Assembly: GCF_026991495.1 (NCBI RefSeq)
Contig: NZ_JALXBJ010000021.1
Coordinates: forward strand, 1-60,804
Source of the DNA: Thermococcus sp.
Lineage (GTDB): Archaea > Methanobacteriota_B > Thermococci > Thermococcales > Thermococcaceae
Reading direction: 5' to 3'
DNA length: 60,804 nucleotides
The translations under genes and the position numbers were made by a program. Position 1 is the stretch's first letter. Each line of letters begins with the position of its first letter. Positions 23,861 to 33,364 of this stretch are shown in pieces. A model generated the notes under the pieces. That model was not told the origin of the DNA, ran no database searches, and was given only the letters and a program-made list of their open reading frames with translations.

Positions 23861-25537
23861 GTGAAGTCTAAATCGCTGGTATCTCTGTCTCTTTTGCTCC
23901 TCTTTCTTATCTCTGGACTTGAAGTTCCCCATGTCAGTGCCGGAGAGGAAATAACTGCCCCGGTGCCCCTCTACCTGCTGACGAGCAACTTCACGTATCA
24001 GGTGTACGTTGCTCCCCCCTGCTTTCAGTATCCCGACAGGTATCTCGTTGAGTACGCGGTGATCAACGGAACGATCTGGAGGATTGAGGGCTCCCTCTAC
24101 ACCGGCTGCAGGAACGTCTCGGGAATCGAAGTCAGGGTCACTGGAGTGGAGAATGAGAGCGATGAAGCACTTGCCTCTTTCATTAGGGGCTACTTCCACC
24201 TCGGGAACGATTCCCCTATGAAGCTCCTTCGCATGAACGTGTACACGAATACTCCCATCACCGTCCCGGTAGAACTGCGTTCCGAAAACGTTACGGTCTC
24301 CTACTCCCCCTACAACTCCACCCACGAGCTGGTTGAGGTCTCGGTTTCAAACATCACCCTCGGCCTTGATTTTGGAGGCATTCTGAACGATACCGGGGAT
24401 TCCTACCCGCTCCCCGGCAGAATTCTTGTAAAGTTTCTCGTTAACCGGAGGAGCGGCGAGGCATATCTGATCGACGGGGACGAGAAAACCCCCGTGGGCT
24501 TTCTTCCCCTCGTTCCGTTCGCAAAGAGCCCCAGGGATTTCTGGGAGAGGATTCTGAATTCAACCAGGTTAACGATGGATTCCCTGAAGAGGAACCCCTG
24601 GATACTTGAGAACATCATCCAGAAAGTCCGACTCTCAAACGACACGGAGAAGGCCTCAACTCTCATCTGGAACTTCGTGCTCAACCTGACCCCCCAGATG
24701 TTCCAGGATAAGTCGGTCTATCTTGGGGTTCCTCTGTATTTCAGCATGAGGGACGGATATCCCCTTGAGTACGGCGGCCTCTGGAGACCCTTTGATTCTC
24801 CCAATGCCACTACCGTTAACATAAAATTGTTTGACCTGATACCGCAGAACGTTACAGTCAGCTCGCTCAGGAAGTACCTCTCCACGGGGGATGAGAGCGC
24901 CCTACTGCCCGCGATAAAGGCGGCCCTCATCTTTCACACCCCCACCCCAATGGAATACGGTGTGGGTGACATGTACGCCCTCGCGGACGTGCTCTTTCCT
25001 CCCTTCCAGTATCGGAACGATTCGGAGCTGCTCACGATTCCGCTTCCGGGGGAATACCGGAGGATGCTGAACGCGAGCTATCTGATAATCTCGGCGTTCG
25101 ATTTTGCGAAGGGATACATCCACGTGCGCTACGACCCCACGTTCTTCTCCCCGGATGATTTCCAGCTGAAGGACTGGAACAAAACCTACTCCTGCATTGA
25201 TTACGTGGAAAGCGAGGTTCAGAACAATCTGACCAACACGATATGGGGCTTTGTAATGGACAACAGGGTAAAGCCGGGGGAGCTGGACGGGATATACCGC
25301 ATCGTTGAGAACGGAGCCGAGATGTGCGGGGGCGTTAACCTGAGTGCCCTCCGAAATGCTTCACTTACAACCTCGTCCTCCCCAGGGAATAAAACATCTC
25401 CGGGGACAAAAACTCCTGAGAATGAAGCGGGCTCCCCACAGAGAAAAGGCAGCCCCTCAGACAAGGGAATATGCGGCCCTGCATCGTTGCTCGCCTTAAC
25501 TGCCCTACCCCCTCTGATGAAAAAGAGGAAGAAATGA
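23861..25537 (+). CDS. CGP-CTERM sorting domain surface protein
   Basis: A 558-residue exported protein starting at GTG 23861, which follows GGAGGTGGT at 4 nt. It has a signal peptide (SLVSLSLLLLFLISGLEVPHVSA), a large ectodomain with more than twenty N-x-S/T sequons and few Cys, a Ser/Thr/Pro-rich linker (about residues 505-535) and the GICGPASLLALTALPPLMKKRKK tail. It is the second CGP-CTERM protein in a row but shares no obvious sequence with the first outside the tail. Promoter TATA GGTTTATAAATAC is at about 23745-23758. The function of the ectodomain is not recognised. Confidence 0.85.
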   Translation: MKSKSLVSLSLLLLFLISGLEVPHVSAGEEITAPVPLYLLTSNFTYQVYVAPPCFQYPDRYLVEYAVINGTIWRIEGSLYTGCRNVSGIEVRVTGVENESDEALASFIRGYFHLGNDSPMKLLRMNVYTNTPITVPVELRSENVTVSYSPYNSTHELVEVSVSNITLGLDFGGILNDTGDSYPLPGRILVKFLVNRRSGEAYLIDGDEKTPVGFLPLVPFAKSPRDFWERILNSTRLTMDSLKRNPWILENIIQKVRLSNDTEKASTLIWNFVLNLTPQMFQDKSVYLGVPLYFSMRDGYPLEYGGLWRPFDSPNATTVNIKLFDLIPQNVTVSSLRKYLSTGDESALLPAIKAALIFHTPTPMEYGVGDMYALADVLFPPFQYRNDSELLTIPLPGEYRRMLNASYLIISAFDFAKGYIHVRYDPTFFSPDDFQLKDWNKTYSCIDYVESEVQNNLTNTIWGFVMDNRVKPGELDGIYRIVENGAEMCGGVNLSALRNASLTTSSSPGNKTSPGTKTPENEAGSPQRKGSPSDKGICGPASLLALTALPPLMKKRKK

Positions 25538-25549
25538 CCCTTTCTTTTT

Positions 25550-25816
25550 TTATCCCCCGCTGACCGGCGGGAAGAGGGCCACAACGTCCCCCTCTTTCAA
25601 TATCTCATCAAACCTCACGTAGCGGCCGTTCCTTGAGACGTTGACGTCAGCGAGGTCGTCGTCCTCCGCGAAGACCTCGGTTTTAAGAACCGGATGGCGC
25701 TCCTTCAAAACCTCTATCAGGTCCATGACCGTTGCCCCCTCGGGGAGCTCCACCTCTTCCTCCCCGGTTCCGACGAGGGATCTGTACCGGGCGAAGTACC
25801 TAACCTTTACCCTCAT
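25550..25816 (-). CDS. MoaD family ubiquitin-like sulfur carrier
   Basis: An 88-residue beta-grasp protein ending in Gly-Gly (FPPVSGG), the carboxylate that is adenylated and thiocarboxylated by MoeB/E1-like enzymes. It would donate sulfur to molybdopterin (tungstopterin) synthase or to tRNA thiolation. The RVKVRYFARYRSLVGTGEEEVELPEG N-terminus and the DVVALFPPVSGG C-terminus match MoaD. ATG 25816 follows GGTGGG; an in-frame GTG 9 nt upstream is in the ribosome binding site. A pterin role would suit the tungsten enzyme GAPOR, but no partner gene is adjacent. Confidence 0.88.
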   Translation of the reverse strand: MRVKVRYFARYRSLVGTGEEEVELPEGATVMDLIEVLKERHPVLKTEVFAEDDDLADVNVSRNGRYVRFDEILKEGDVVALFPPVSGG

Positions 25817-25883
25817 TCCGCCCACCAGAGGGAGTAGGTTGGGGGTTTAAAAAAGGATTGTAAGAAGTGAGAAGGTCAAAGGG

Positions 25884-26102
25884 TCACTCGATGACCGATG
25901 CGAAGGCAAACTTTCTCTTAACTGAGTTGATAACTATCTCCACCTCGTCGCCGACCTGGGTGTTCGGGACGAAGATAACGAAGCCCTTGATCTTGGCGAT
26001 GCCGTCACCGCCCTTACCAAGGCTCTCGATTCTGACCCTGTACCTCTCCCCAACCTTAACGGGGGCTTCGTTTCCATATCCACCAAACCTGTCTCCGTAC
26101 AT
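25884..26102 (-). CDS. TRAM domain RNA-binding protein
   Basis: A 72-residue protein consisting of one TRAM domain ([45 protein letters not shown]), preceded by [13 protein letters not shown]. Free-standing archaeal TRAM proteins bind RNA and act as cold-shock-like RNA chaperones. ATG 26102 is chosen because the family starts near there and GGTG lies 6 nt upstream; the frame stays open further up. A TATA box (minus CATTTATATAC, about 26188-26178) would give a leader of some 50 nt. Confidence 0.9.
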   Translation of the reverse strand: MYGDRFGGYGNEAPVKVGERYRVRIESLGKGGDGIAKIKGFVIFVPNTQVGDEVEIVINSVKRKFAFASVIE

Positions 26103-26157
26103 ATCCAACACCAACTTTCCAACTTTGGGCTCTCCAGGGAAGACTCCGAGAAGAGCC

Positions 26158-26649
26158 TCACCCCCGGTTCGCGGGAGAGTATATAAATGTTTGGGTGCCC
26201 GCCAGCTTTTCAACCAGCTCGACAACCTTCGGAACTGCCCTCTTGACCTCCTCGCTCAGCTCCATGCCGAGGTCTATCTCCTTCGTGGCAACGCCTACGA
26301 AATGCACCTCTGCCCCCGCCAGGCGCTCATCGAGTTTCATGAGAAGCATCAGACCCTCCACAGCCCCCATGAAGTGGGCGCTCCTTATCTCAGCCTTCAG
26401 CTTCTCAAAGATTTCTCTGCCCTGCAGGTGAATTATCTCCCCAGGTCTAAGCTCATCGCTTAAAATCGCGTCGATGATTATCAGCCTGCCCTCACCCTTA
26501 TAGTGATTCTGAAGGAGGAAGATGTCGGTTCCGACCTCAAGGACGTTGTAGCCTTTCTCCGCTAAAATCCTGCCTGCCCTAAGCCCGACGCCATCGTCCT
26601 TCATAAGTTCGTTGCCGAGGCACAGTATCAGCGCTTTCTCCCCCGCCAT
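26158..26649 (-). CDS. NiFe-hydrogenase maturation protease (HyaD/HycI family)
   Basis: Endopeptidase that trims the C-terminus of a hydrogenase large subunit after Ni insertion. The 163-residue product has the family's [11 protein letters not shown] loop (nickel-sensing acid, about residue 16), the [12 protein letters not shown] acid and the SAHFMG His. ATG 26649 is used; longer frames run into the divergent promoter. It lies 2 kb from the SHI operon, whose large subunit HydA ends [13 protein letters not shown], so HydA is a plausible substrate, but MbhL elsewhere in the window or another hydrogenase cannot be excluded. Confidence 0.85.
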   Translation of the reverse strand: MAGEKALILCLGNELMKDDGVGLRAGRILAEKGYNVLEVGTDIFLLQNHYKGEGRLIIIDAILSDELRPGEIIHLQGREIFEKLKAEIRSAHFMGAVEGLMLLMKLDERLAGAEVHFVGVATKEIDLGMELSEEVKRAVPKVVELVEKLAGTQTFIYSPANRG

Positions 26650-26733
26650 CACCTGCTCATTCCCCGAAAGGTTTATATCTCTATCCGTGACTAATTTAAG
26701 TGTTAATTGAAACTTTTTCGAGGGGGTGATGGC

Positions 26734-27492
26734 ATGAAGAGGAGCCTGCCCATCGTTCTCGTCCTGCTGCTCCTCATCATCATGGCGAGCGGCTGCACCT
26801 TTAAGGTTAGGACCGGCGGTGGCGCCAGTCAGTCCTTTTCCCTGAGCGTTATATCCCATCCCAGCTCAGGGGTCGTTAAAGGCTGGGACGCCGTGCTCCT
26901 GAAGCCGGAGGTCTACGCTATTCTCCACAACCCGGACAGGGAGGTAGCCTACGGCAGGCCACAGGTTCTCGTCTTTCTCAAGGTTTCGAGCGACGTTGAA
27001 AACCTCTCCGCCCCTTACCTTGGAAACAGCACCTACCTTGTCCCCCCGTGGGCCTTTCACAGGTTCGGTGACCGCATGCAGGCGACCCTGACTCTGACTC
27101 TGAAGAACGGCACGCCGGGGGACGTGGAGGTCTCCTACCGCGGCCTGCCGGGGAAAACCGTGGATCCGATTGTAAACCTTGAAGTCGTAAAGCTCAACGA
27201 GAGCGCCTACAAAGTGCTCCTCCTTTCCTTCACTCAGCCAAGCTTCAGCGTCCTCGGGGAGTCCTTCAGGGTTCTCCCCAGGCCCATCAACGGCACGGTC
27301 TCCTTCCACCGTCTTCCCTCCGTTAAACTCCTTCGGCCCGGCGTTTACATAGTCCCCGCGGAGAACACCGCCACCACAGGGAATGCTGTCCTCAGCGTAA
27401 GCGTTAACCTCCTTGAGCTCTACGTTTCCCGGGACGGCCGCAGTGCCTTCGTTGGAACCGTCGGCTTCCCCTACGATAAACTGGGCGGCTGA
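26734..27492 (+). CDS. lipoprotein of unknown function
   Basis: ATG 26734 follows GAGGGGGTGA. The 252-residue product has a signal peptide with a lipobox (IMASGC, Cys about residue 20) and a beta-rich ectodomain without Cys, containing N-x-S/T sequons and FSVLGESF/RVLPRP-like strands. No enzyme motif is visible. It is divergent from the hydrogenase protease with an 84-bp shared promoter region (TTTATATC around 26673 and CTAATTTAAG around 26691). No family recognised. Confidence 0.75.
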   Translation: MKRSLPIVLVLLLLIIMASGCTFKVRTGGGASQSFSLSVISHPSSGVVKGWDAVLLKPEVYAILHNPDREVAYGRPQVLVFLKVSSDVENLSAPYLGNSTYLVPPWAFHRFGDRMQATLTLTLKNGTPGDVEVSYRGLPGKTVDPIVNLEVVKLNESAYKVLLLSFTQPSFSVLGESFRVLPRPINGTVSFHRLPSVKLLRPGVYIVPAENTATTGNAVLSVSVNLLELYVSRDGRSAFVGTVGFPYDKLGG

Positions 27493-27569
27493 GCTTTCTT
27501 TTTCCACCGCTATGTTGTCTCGGCAACTGACCCCACCGCGCAAACCCCGGAGGATGGAAGGGAACTTTC

Positions 27570-28007
27570 TCAAGCTCTCATCCCAATGAGTTGAACCCCT
27601 TCCTCCTCCGCCGGAACCTTGAAATCCTCATCGAGGGCCGCCAGGGAAAAGCCGTGCTCCATGCAGGTTGCCAGGATTAATGCATCGTTCGGGAGCATGG
27701 CGTATTTGCGGATTAGGTCTTTTGCTATATGAGAGGTCTTCTCACCGAGTTCCACAAAGGCGTATTCCTCAAGAGTCTCAAAAACCAGGTCGATCTTCTG
27801 GGGCAGTTTTTCAGGCTTTCCCTTCAGACTTCTCGGAGATATACCTGAATAGAAGCCGAGAAGTAGGTAAACGACCTCACTGAAAACTATCGGGTTAATG
27901 AAGAGAACCACATCTGAGTCCATCAATCTCAAGAGAATGTCCTTGGCTTTGGGATTTCCCTTGAAATACTCAAGTAGAATCGAGGTATCGAGAAAGACGC
28001 CCTTCAT
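27570..28007 (-). CDS. vapC: VapC-type PIN domain toxin
   Basis: A 145-residue PIN-domain ribonuclease. The acidic residues expected in the active site are visible: LDTSILLEYF (Asp7), the SEVVY Glu (about 44), NDALILATC (Asp about 108) and ALDEDF (Asp about 127). VapC toxins cut tRNA or rRNA when freed from their antitoxin. It overlaps the upstream antitoxin-like gene by 38 bp, so the pair is cotranslated in the usual antitoxin-first order. Confidence 0.88.
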   Translation of the reverse strand: MKGVFLDTSILLEYFKGNPKAKDILLRLMDSDVVLFINPIVFSEVVYLLLGFYSGISPRSLKGKPEKLPQKIDLVFETLEEYAFVELGEKTSHIAKDLIRKYAMLPNDALILATCMEHGFSLAALDEDFKVPAEEEGVQLIGMRA

Positions 28008-28185
28008 ACATCTCCCTCTTTATTTCCTTCCATGTTTTGTCCGTTTCGAGTATTCCGAAGAGCTTTTCCATGTTTTCCTTTAACTTTCGCCTGTCTCGGA
28101 GGTATTTGGCCATCTCCTTAACCTCTTTTTTGAAAGCCTCCTCGTAGCCATCGGGAACTACAACATGAATGACAACCTCTCCCAT
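27970..28185 (-). CDS. vapB: VapB-like antitoxin
   Basis: A 71-residue charged protein preceding vapC. The N-terminal strand VVIHVVVPDGYEEAFKKEVKEM could form the dimerising part, and the C-terminal half (ETDKTWKEIKREMYEGRLSRYLDST) is the type of flexible tail that wraps the PIN toxin. ATG 28185 follows GGGGAGGAAG. Assignment is based on size, composition and gene order. Confidence 0.75.
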   Translation of the reverse strand: MGEVVIHVVVPDGYEEAFKKEVKEMAKYLRDRRKLKENMEKLFGILETDKTWKEIKREMYEGRLSRYLDST

Positions 28186-28234
28186 CTTCCTCCCCGGCCT
28201 TAATTAGCTAAAAGGCCTTAAAAAAGTTGAGAGG

Positions 28235-29521
28235 TCAGAGCCTCGCCACGTGCACCGAACAGGAGATGCACGGGTCGTAAGCCCTTACCACCATCTCTGC
28301 TAAAAGCTTCAGCCTCTCGGGGTCGTCGTTGTAGTGCTTTTCCGCCATCATCCTGACGTGCTCCTCCATCATCGCTAAGTTGAAAGCGGTCGGCGTTATG
28401 ATGTCCGCGTAGGAAACCCTTCCGTTCTCGACTTTGAGAGCATAAACCAGAACCCCGCGCGGTGCTTCCGTGGTGGAAACGCCGAAGCCGTCCCTTATCT
28501 CGACTTCGTCTCTAGCTTTGAAGGGCCACCTCGCGAGGGCCTCGTCTATGAGGTCTATTGCCCTCTCGGTGAAGTAAACCAGCTCGATGGCCTGAGCTAA
28601 GTTGTTGGCGAAGGGATTAGTTGACCTCAGCAGGTCTCTGTGACCCTCATAAAGCTCCTTGGCTTTCCCGTAGAGGAGGTTTGAGTTGTTGACGAGGCGC
28701 GATATGGCACCGACCATGAAGGGCCTTCCGTGGTAGTGGCTGTGCTTGGCGAAGCTGTGCTCGACCACGAACTCCCTTATGTGCTCCCTGTATTCCTCGC
28801 TCGGGAACTCGTTGCCGTCGCTTGCCTTTATGTAGTCCCCGTAGATTCCGTAAGCGTTGCCCCTCGGCTTAACCGCCAAGTGGGTTATCGGCCCCTCGAC
28901 CTCTTCATACTGCTCAAGCTTGGTAAAGAGCTCGAAGGTGTACTCTGCCTTCGGCAGGGCTTCCCTCAGCTTCCTCTTCATCTCCTCCAGCGTAGCTTTG
29001 TCCGGAAGCTTCCCGAAGCCGCCGAGGACGGCGTTCTCCTGATGGATTGCCCTTGAGCCGAGAACCTCCATGATCCAGCTCCCGAGGTTTTTAAGCTCCA
29101 AGGCTATGCCTATCTCCTTCTTGTACTCCTCAACCATGTGGAGCGGCCCGGAGTAGCCGAGGTAGTCGGGAAGCACTAAGAGGTAGAGATGCAAAGCATG
29201 GCTCTCTACCATGTCCCCTATGTAGAGGACTTCCCTCAGGGCCTGAATCTCCTCCCCCGGAGTGAAGCCGACCGCTTTTTCCGCCGCTTCCACCGCTGTG
29301 AGCTTGTGGGCGGCGGAGCAAAAGGAGCATATCCTCGGATAGATCGCTAAAGCCTCGTCGAGCTTTTTGCCTACGGTTATCGCCTCGAAAAACCTCGGCC
29401 CCTCGATGATGTTAAGCTTTACCTCCTTGACGCCCTCTTCACTGACAACTATCTCCACACCACCCTTGCCCTCGACGCGGGCTATGTGGTCAACGGTGAT
29501 CGGGAGGTAGACGTTCTTCAT
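28235..29521 (-). CDS. hydA: cytosolic NiFe-hydrogenase I alpha (large, catalytic) subunit
   Basis: Holds the NiFe active site of the soluble NADP-dependent hydrogenase (SHI). The 428 residues match P. furiosus HydA in length. Nickel ligands are in RICSFC (C65, C68) and DPCISC (C418, C421), followed by the SVHVARL end; the residues after the His would be removed by a maturation protease. It is last in the hydB-hydG-hydD-hydA operon and overlaps hydD by 4 bp (ATGA). SHI moves electrons between H2 and NADP(H), which the cell uses to make NADPH or release H2. Confidence 0.96.
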   Translation of the reverse strand: MKNVYLPITVDHIARVEGKGGVEIVVSEEGVKEVKLNIIEGPRFFEAITVGKKLDEALAIYPRICSFCSAAHKLTAVEAAEKAVGFTPGEEIQALREVLYIGDMVESHALHLYLLVLPDYLGYSGPLHMVEEYKKEIGIALELKNLGSWIMEVLGSRAIHQENAVLGGFGKLPDKATLEEMKRKLREALPKAEYTFELFTKLEQYEEVEGPITHLAVKPRGNAYGIYGDYIKASDGNEFPSEEYREHIREFVVEHSFAKHSHYHGRPFMVGAISRLVNNSNLLYGKAKELYEGHRDLLRSTNPFANNLAQAIELVYFTERAIDLIDEALARWPFKARDEVEIRDGFGVSTTEAPRGVLVYALKVENGRVSYADIITPTAFNLAMMEEHVRMMAEKHYNDDPERLKLLAEMVVRAYDPCISCSVHVARL

Positions 29522-30306
29522 TCTTTCACCCCCTCGAATATCCTTTTAACCATCTCCTCAAGCTTTGGATTGTGGGCGTTGAACATCCTCATCCTCTCAA
29601 GGATTTCCTCCTTCGTGAGACCTTTTTCCTTGAAAACTCTCGCGAGCGAGTCGAACCAGGCTACGTCGTAGCCTACCGCGCCCCTGCAGCCGATGCACGC
29701 TATGCCGTAGGCTGGACATCTTGCATCGCAGCCGGCCCTCGTTATCGGGCCGAGGCACGGCTCTCCCTTTTCAAGGAGCACGCAGGGGTTTCCGTTCAGC
29801 CTGCACTCAAGGCAGACCGGGTAGTCTATGTCCTCTGGCCAGGAACCTATGAGGAGGGTTCCGAGGGTGTAGAGGAAGTCGCGCTTTTCAGGCGGACAGC
29901 CGTAGATTTTGTAGTCCACCTTGATGTAGTTCTCGACAGGCTCTGCCTTCTTTGGCTGGAACTTGACCTTGGCGTCGCCGTAAACGGTTTTCCAGAGTTC
30001 TTCGAGGGGCTTATCGGTCCAGCTCTGAACCCCGCCCTGCGTCGCGCAGGCGCCGACGGCAACAACGGTCTTAGCGTTCTCCCGGATTTTCTTCACCAGC
30101 TCGACCTCTTCCTCAGTTGAAACGCTTCCCTCGATGAAGGCTATATCGACAGGCTCGACCTCACTGCTATCCCTCTCCAGCATATACCAGCACTTCACCT
30201 CGACGTTGGGGATTAGCTGAAGAAGCTCGTCCATCATGGCAAACTGGAGCTGACAGCCGTAGCATGACGTTAAAGCGTAAAACCCAATTCGGATCTTCTC
30301 TCCCAT
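29518..30306 (-). CDS. hydD: cytosolic NiFe-hydrogenase I delta (small) subunit
   Basis: Electron-transfer small subunit of SHI, carrying three Fe-S clusters. Visible are SCYGCQLQ (C15, C18) and GACATQGG for the proximal cluster, and a C-terminal Cys-rich region ([13 protein letters not shown] ... [24 protein letters not shown]) for the medial and distal clusters. ATG 30306 ([18 protein letters not shown]) is the conserved start and follows GAGGTGG; upstream GTGs lie in that site. Tight spacing with hydG and hydA. Confidence 0.95.
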   Translation of the reverse strand: MGEKIRIGFYALTSCYGCQLQFAMMDELLQLIPNVEVKCWYMLERDSSEVEPVDIAFIEGSVSTEEEVELVKKIRENAKTVVAVGACATQGGVQSWTDKPLEELWKTVYGDAKVKFQPKKAEPVENYIKVDYKIYGCPPEKRDFLYTLGTLLIGSWPEDIDYPVCLECRLNGNPCVLLEKGEPCLGPITRAGCDARCPAYGIACIGCRGAVGYDVAWFDSLARVFKEKGLTKEEILERMRMFNAHNPKLEEMVKRIFEGVKE

Positions 30307-30316
30307 TCCCACCACC

Positions 30317-31195
30317 TCACTCCAGTAAGCCCGGCGTTGACACTATCTCGAAGTAGCCGAAAACCGGCCCGTCCTTGCAGACGTACTTCCAGCTCGTGCT
30401 CGTCCCGGCGACGCAGTGGCCGCACTTCCCGATTCCGCACTTCATCTTCCTCTCAAGGGTTACGTAGATGTTCTCTGGCCGGTAGCCGTAGTTGATGAGG
30501 GCCTCGAAGACGGCCTTGTACATCCTCGGCGGGCCACAGATAGCTACGGCCGTCTTCTTTGGATTGGTGTTGGCCTCGACTATGAAGTTCTGGGGCCTTC
30601 CGTGCCTCCCGGGCCAGTCCGGGTCTCTGGTTACGCTCTGGATTATCTTGACGTTTTCAGCTTCAGCCAAGTCCTTCATCGCCTCAAGCTCCCTGTAAAA
30701 GAGCAGGTCCTTTCCATAGCGGGCCGTGTTGATGAAGGTTACCTTTCCGTACTTCCAGCGGTTGTCCATCGCGTAGAGGAAGACGCTCCTGAGCGGTGCC
30801 GTTCCGAGGCCTGCAGCTATGAGAAGTATGTCCATGCCCTCCCACTCGTCAACGGGGAAGCCGTTGCCGTAGGGGCCTCTTACAAGGACGGTATCACCCG
30901 GTTTCAGTCTGTGAACGACCGTTGTCACCCTTCCGGCCTTCCTGATGCACAGCTCGAAGAAGCCCCTCCTCATCGGAGAGGAGCATATGCTTATCGGCAC
31001 CTCACCAACTCCGGGAATCGTCAGCTGGACGAACTGTCCCGGCCTGAAGGCCCACTTCTCCGCTAACTCCGGATCCTCAAAGCGGAACAGGAAGAGCTTC
31101 TCCCTCTCGGTGAGCTTATAGACCTTCAAAACCTTGGCCCTGTGGAGGGCGTAGGGGTTATCGTTGGGCATCATAACCTCCCTCGGAAGAACCAT
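30317..31195 (-). CDS. hydG: cytosolic NiFe-hydrogenase I gamma (NAD(P)H/FAD) subunit
   Basis: Flavin subunit of SHI that links the Fe-S chain to NADP(H). It belongs to the ferredoxin-NADP reductase family: FAD-binding [24 protein letters not shown] (about residues 50-75), nucleotide-binding [11 protein letters not shown] (about 130) and CGPPRM, then a C-terminal Fe-S binding [14 protein letters not shown]...VC motif. ATG 31195 ([13 protein letters not shown]) fits the family start; a GTG two codons earlier overlaps the hydB stop. Confidence 0.94.
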   Translation of the reverse strand: MVLPREVMMPNDNPYALHRAKVLKVYKLTEREKLFLFRFEDPELAEKWAFRPGQFVQLTIPGVGEVPISICSSPMRRGFFELCIRKAGRVTTVVHRLKPGDTVLVRGPYGNGFPVDEWEGMDILLIAAGLGTAPLRSVFLYAMDNRWKYGKVTFINTARYGKDLLFYRELEAMKDLAEAENVKIIQSVTRDPDWPGRHGRPQNFIVEANTNPKKTAVAICGPPRMYKAVFEALINYGYRPENIYVTLERKMKCGIGKCGHCVAGTSTSWKYVCKDGPVFGYFEIVSTPGLLE

Positions 31196-31197
31196 GC

Positions 31198-32301
31198 TCA
31201 CAGCCCATCCCCCCTCAGGTTTTGAACGTAGGCGAAGCCCCTCTTCGGTATCTCCTCGGTGATCTCGGAAGGACAGGTCTTCTCCTCAAGGCCGAGGATG
31301 ACGCGCAGGTTCCGCACGAAGCTTATTCCGGCCGGACAGAAGGCCGTACAGCGGCCGCAGCCGACGCAGTAGCTTATCCCCAGCTTCTCGTTGTAGGCGT
31401 TCTTGCAGAGGTAGCGGTTCATGAAGCGGGCCTTTTTGGTGGGCCTGAAGTTGTGGTTTCCGGCCACTAAACCGTGGCTCCTGAACTGGCAGGAGTCCCA
31501 GCGCCTCTCGCGGTAGCCGGTTTCCCCGTCGAGGTTGACTATATCTTGCACCTCGTAACAGCGACAGGTCGGGCAGGTCGTGTTGCATATCCCGCAGGCG
31601 AGGCACTTCTCGCTCTCCTCATCCCACATCGGGTGCTCCATCTCAAGTTCAAGGAGATACCTTAAGTCGCTCCAGTCCTCGTGGTACTTGAAGGCCTCGC
31701 TCCTCTTCCTCTCGAACTCCCTGAAGGCGCAGATGTCCTCGGTGGTGACCTCCTCGAAGAGTTTGATGTTCTTGTCCACTATCCTGTGGCCGGTGGGGGT
31801 TCCAACGCGGACGAGCCATCCATCGGGAAGCTCGTGGAGGAAGAGGTCGAAGCCGTCGTCGGCAAAATCGGTCTCCCTTAGGTTGCAGAAGCAGTATTCA
31901 TCTGGCATGCAGCTTATTCCTATGATGATTCCCTTCTCGCGCCTTACCTTGTAGTACTTGTCGGGAAGCTCGTCGAGGTATATCGTGTCGAGTATCTTGA
32001 GGCCGAAGATGTCGCAGGCGTGGACGCCGAAGATAACGAAGGGCTCGACGTCTTCTATGGTCTCCCTGTATTCCGCTTTCCTGATGTTGAACTCGAAGAG
32101 CTTCTCCCTCGGCTTGAAGAAGAACTTCTTCGGCGGCATTATCGTCCTCGTGTAGTGGAACTCGACCTTCCTGACGTCATCAATCTCCCTGAAGTCGTAG
32201 AACTTCTCTGAAATCTTGACCGGGGCGTGGAGCTTCCCCCACTCCTTGAGCCTTTCGAGGAAAGTGTAGGTGTTCTCCTTTGGAAGCTTAACGTACCTCA
32301 A
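31198..32301 (-). CDS. hydB: cytosolic NiFe-hydrogenase I beta (Fe-S) subunit
   Basis: First gene of the SHI operon. The 367-residue protein carries two ferredoxin-type 4Fe-4S motifs in its C-terminal half: [14 protein letters not shown] and [15 protein letters not shown], between which Cys in RCYE and RYLCKN lie. The conserved family N-terminus is (M)[11 protein letters not shown]; in this sequence that position is TTG 32301, preceded by GGAGGTGG at 5 nt, so I choose TTG. A GTG at 32310 is inside the ribosome binding site. The promoter faces the mbh operon and carries SurR-type sites. Confidence 0.92.
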   Translation of the reverse strand: MRYVKLPKENTYTFLERLKEWGKLHAPVKISEKFYDFREIDDVRKVEFHYTRTIMPPKKFFFKPREKLFEFNIRKAEYRETIEDVEPFVIFGVHACDIFGLKILDTIYLDELPDKYYKVRREKGIIIGISCMPDEYCFCNLRETDFADDGFDLFLHELPDGWLVRVGTPTGHRIVDKNIKLFEEVTTEDICAFREFERKRSEAFKYHEDWSDLRYLLELEMEHPMWDEESEKCLACGICNTTCPTCRCYEVQDIVNLDGETGYRERRWDSCQFRSHGLVAGNHNFRPTKKARFMNRYLCKNAYNEKLGISYCVGCGRCTAFCPAGISFVRNLRVILGLEEKTCPSEITEEIPKRGFAYVQNLRGDGL

Positions 32302-32600
32302 CCCAACCACCTCCGGTGAACATAAATATACACGTACCCATTTCCGCCCCCTCAGTAGGGGCTCATCTGGAGACTAAAAAAGCGTTTTTAAACCCGAAAA
32401 TTGTAAACCAAAGGTTAAAGAGGGTATTTTAGCCGAGAAAAGCGCGGACAAAACTTCTTAGGATAACCTAACCTCTTAAACCTTTGGTTTACAACGGCCG
32501 GTTTCCTACCTTTTTTTGCCAAATTGAGCTTTGGAAAAGCGTTTTAAGTCGAAGGGAGAATTCACCATTGGGAGTGAATAAAAAGGCTGGAGGTGGTAGC
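32302..32600. promoter_or_regulatory. divergent hyd/mbh control region with SurR sites
   Basis: The 299-bp region separates the starts of the SHI and Mbh operons. GTT-TAC-AAC-GGCCG-GTT at 32487-32503 is an exact match to the SurR consensus GTTn3AACn5GTT. An inverted 16-nt copy, TTGTAAACCAAAGGTT at 32401-32416 against AACCTTTGGTTTACAA at 32479-32494, gives a second, imperfect site reading toward hydB (GTT-TAC-AAT at 32408-32400). TATA-like boxes are TTTAAAAACG (minus, about 32393-32384) for hydB and GCGTTTTAAG (about 32540) for mbhA. SurR is the known redox/sulfur regulator that turns on SHI and mbh without sulfur. Confidence 0.8.
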
Positions 32601-33104
32601 TTGCCCTTCATCGCGGCCTTTATCCTAAGCTACCTGCTGTGGCTCGTCTTAACCGCTGGAACGAACGGTCTGCTCTGGAGCACGCAGGAGCTCATAGCGG
32701 GAGTGATATTTTCCCTGATAGTTGGCTACGCTACGAGGGACGTGATCGGTGAAAAGGCGGGAAGGTTCCTGAACCCCGTGAAGTGGCTCGGCTTCATAGT
32801 CTACTCGCCGGTCCTCTTCTGGGGGATGGTCAAGGCGAACCTCCACGTTGCCTGGCTCGTCATAACCGGGAAGATAAGGCCCGGAATAGTGAGAGTCCCC
32901 GTTGACCTCGAAAACGACGCCCAGTACACGATAATGAGCAACTCGATAACGCTCACCCCGGGAACGCTGACGGTAGATGCCTGTCCGGAGGAGAAGGCCC
33001 TCTACGTCCACTGGATAAAGATACCCGAGGGGATGGAAAGGCCCCAAAGTTCGGAGCCCGTTGCAGGGCCCTTTGAGAAGTGGGCGAGGAGGCTGGGAAG
33101 ATGA
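32601..33104 (+). CDS. mbhA: Mbh subunit MbhA (MrpE-like)
   Basis: First subunit of the 14-gene membrane-bound hydrogenase. It resembles MrpE of Na+/H+ antiporters: two or three membrane helices (FIAAFILSYLLWLVLTAG; LIAGVIFSLIVGYATRDV), then a cytoplasmic domain ending in the NSITLTPGTLTVD motif typical of MrpE. TTG 32601 is chosen because GGAGGTG lies 5 nt upstream; an in-frame GTG at 32574 is a weaker alternative. Stop and mbhB start share ATGA. Confidence 0.88.
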   Translation: MPFIAAFILSYLLWLVLTAGTNGLLWSTQELIAGVIFSLIVGYATRDVIGEKAGRFLNPVKWLGFIVYSPVLFWGMVKANLHVAWLVITGKIRPGIVRVPVDLENDAQYTIMSNSITLTPGTLTVDACPEEKALYVHWIKIPEGMERPQSSEPVAGPFEKWARRLGR

Positions 33105-33364
33105 TGGAGACGGTTTTCTTCTACGCTGCACTGGTTGTCATGATAGCGGGCCTCATCACGATCCTCAGAATAATGCTGGGGCCGAGCGTCCCGGACAGGG
33201 TTGTAGGCCTTGACACGCTGAACACCCTCGTGGTTGCCGGAATGGTTCTACTTGGAGCAGCGTACGACAGGACGATCTACATCGACATAGCCATCGTTTA
33301 CGCCCTGCTGAGCTACATAGGGACGCTCGCCATAGCGCGCTACCTCCAGGGGGGATTGGCGTGA
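33101..33364 (+). CDS. mbhB: Mbh subunit MbhB (MrpF-like)
   Basis: An 87-residue protein with three membrane helices and the MrpF marks RIMLGPSVPDRVVGLDTL and DIAIVYALLSYIGTLAIARYL. Part of the ion-translocating module. ATG 33101 overlaps the mbhA stop (ATGA) and the end overlaps mbhC. Confidence 0.92.
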   Translation: MMETVFFYAALVVMIAGLITILRIMLGPSVPDRVVGLDTLNTLVVAGMVLLGAAYDRTIYIDIAIVYALLSYIGTLAIARYLQGGLA

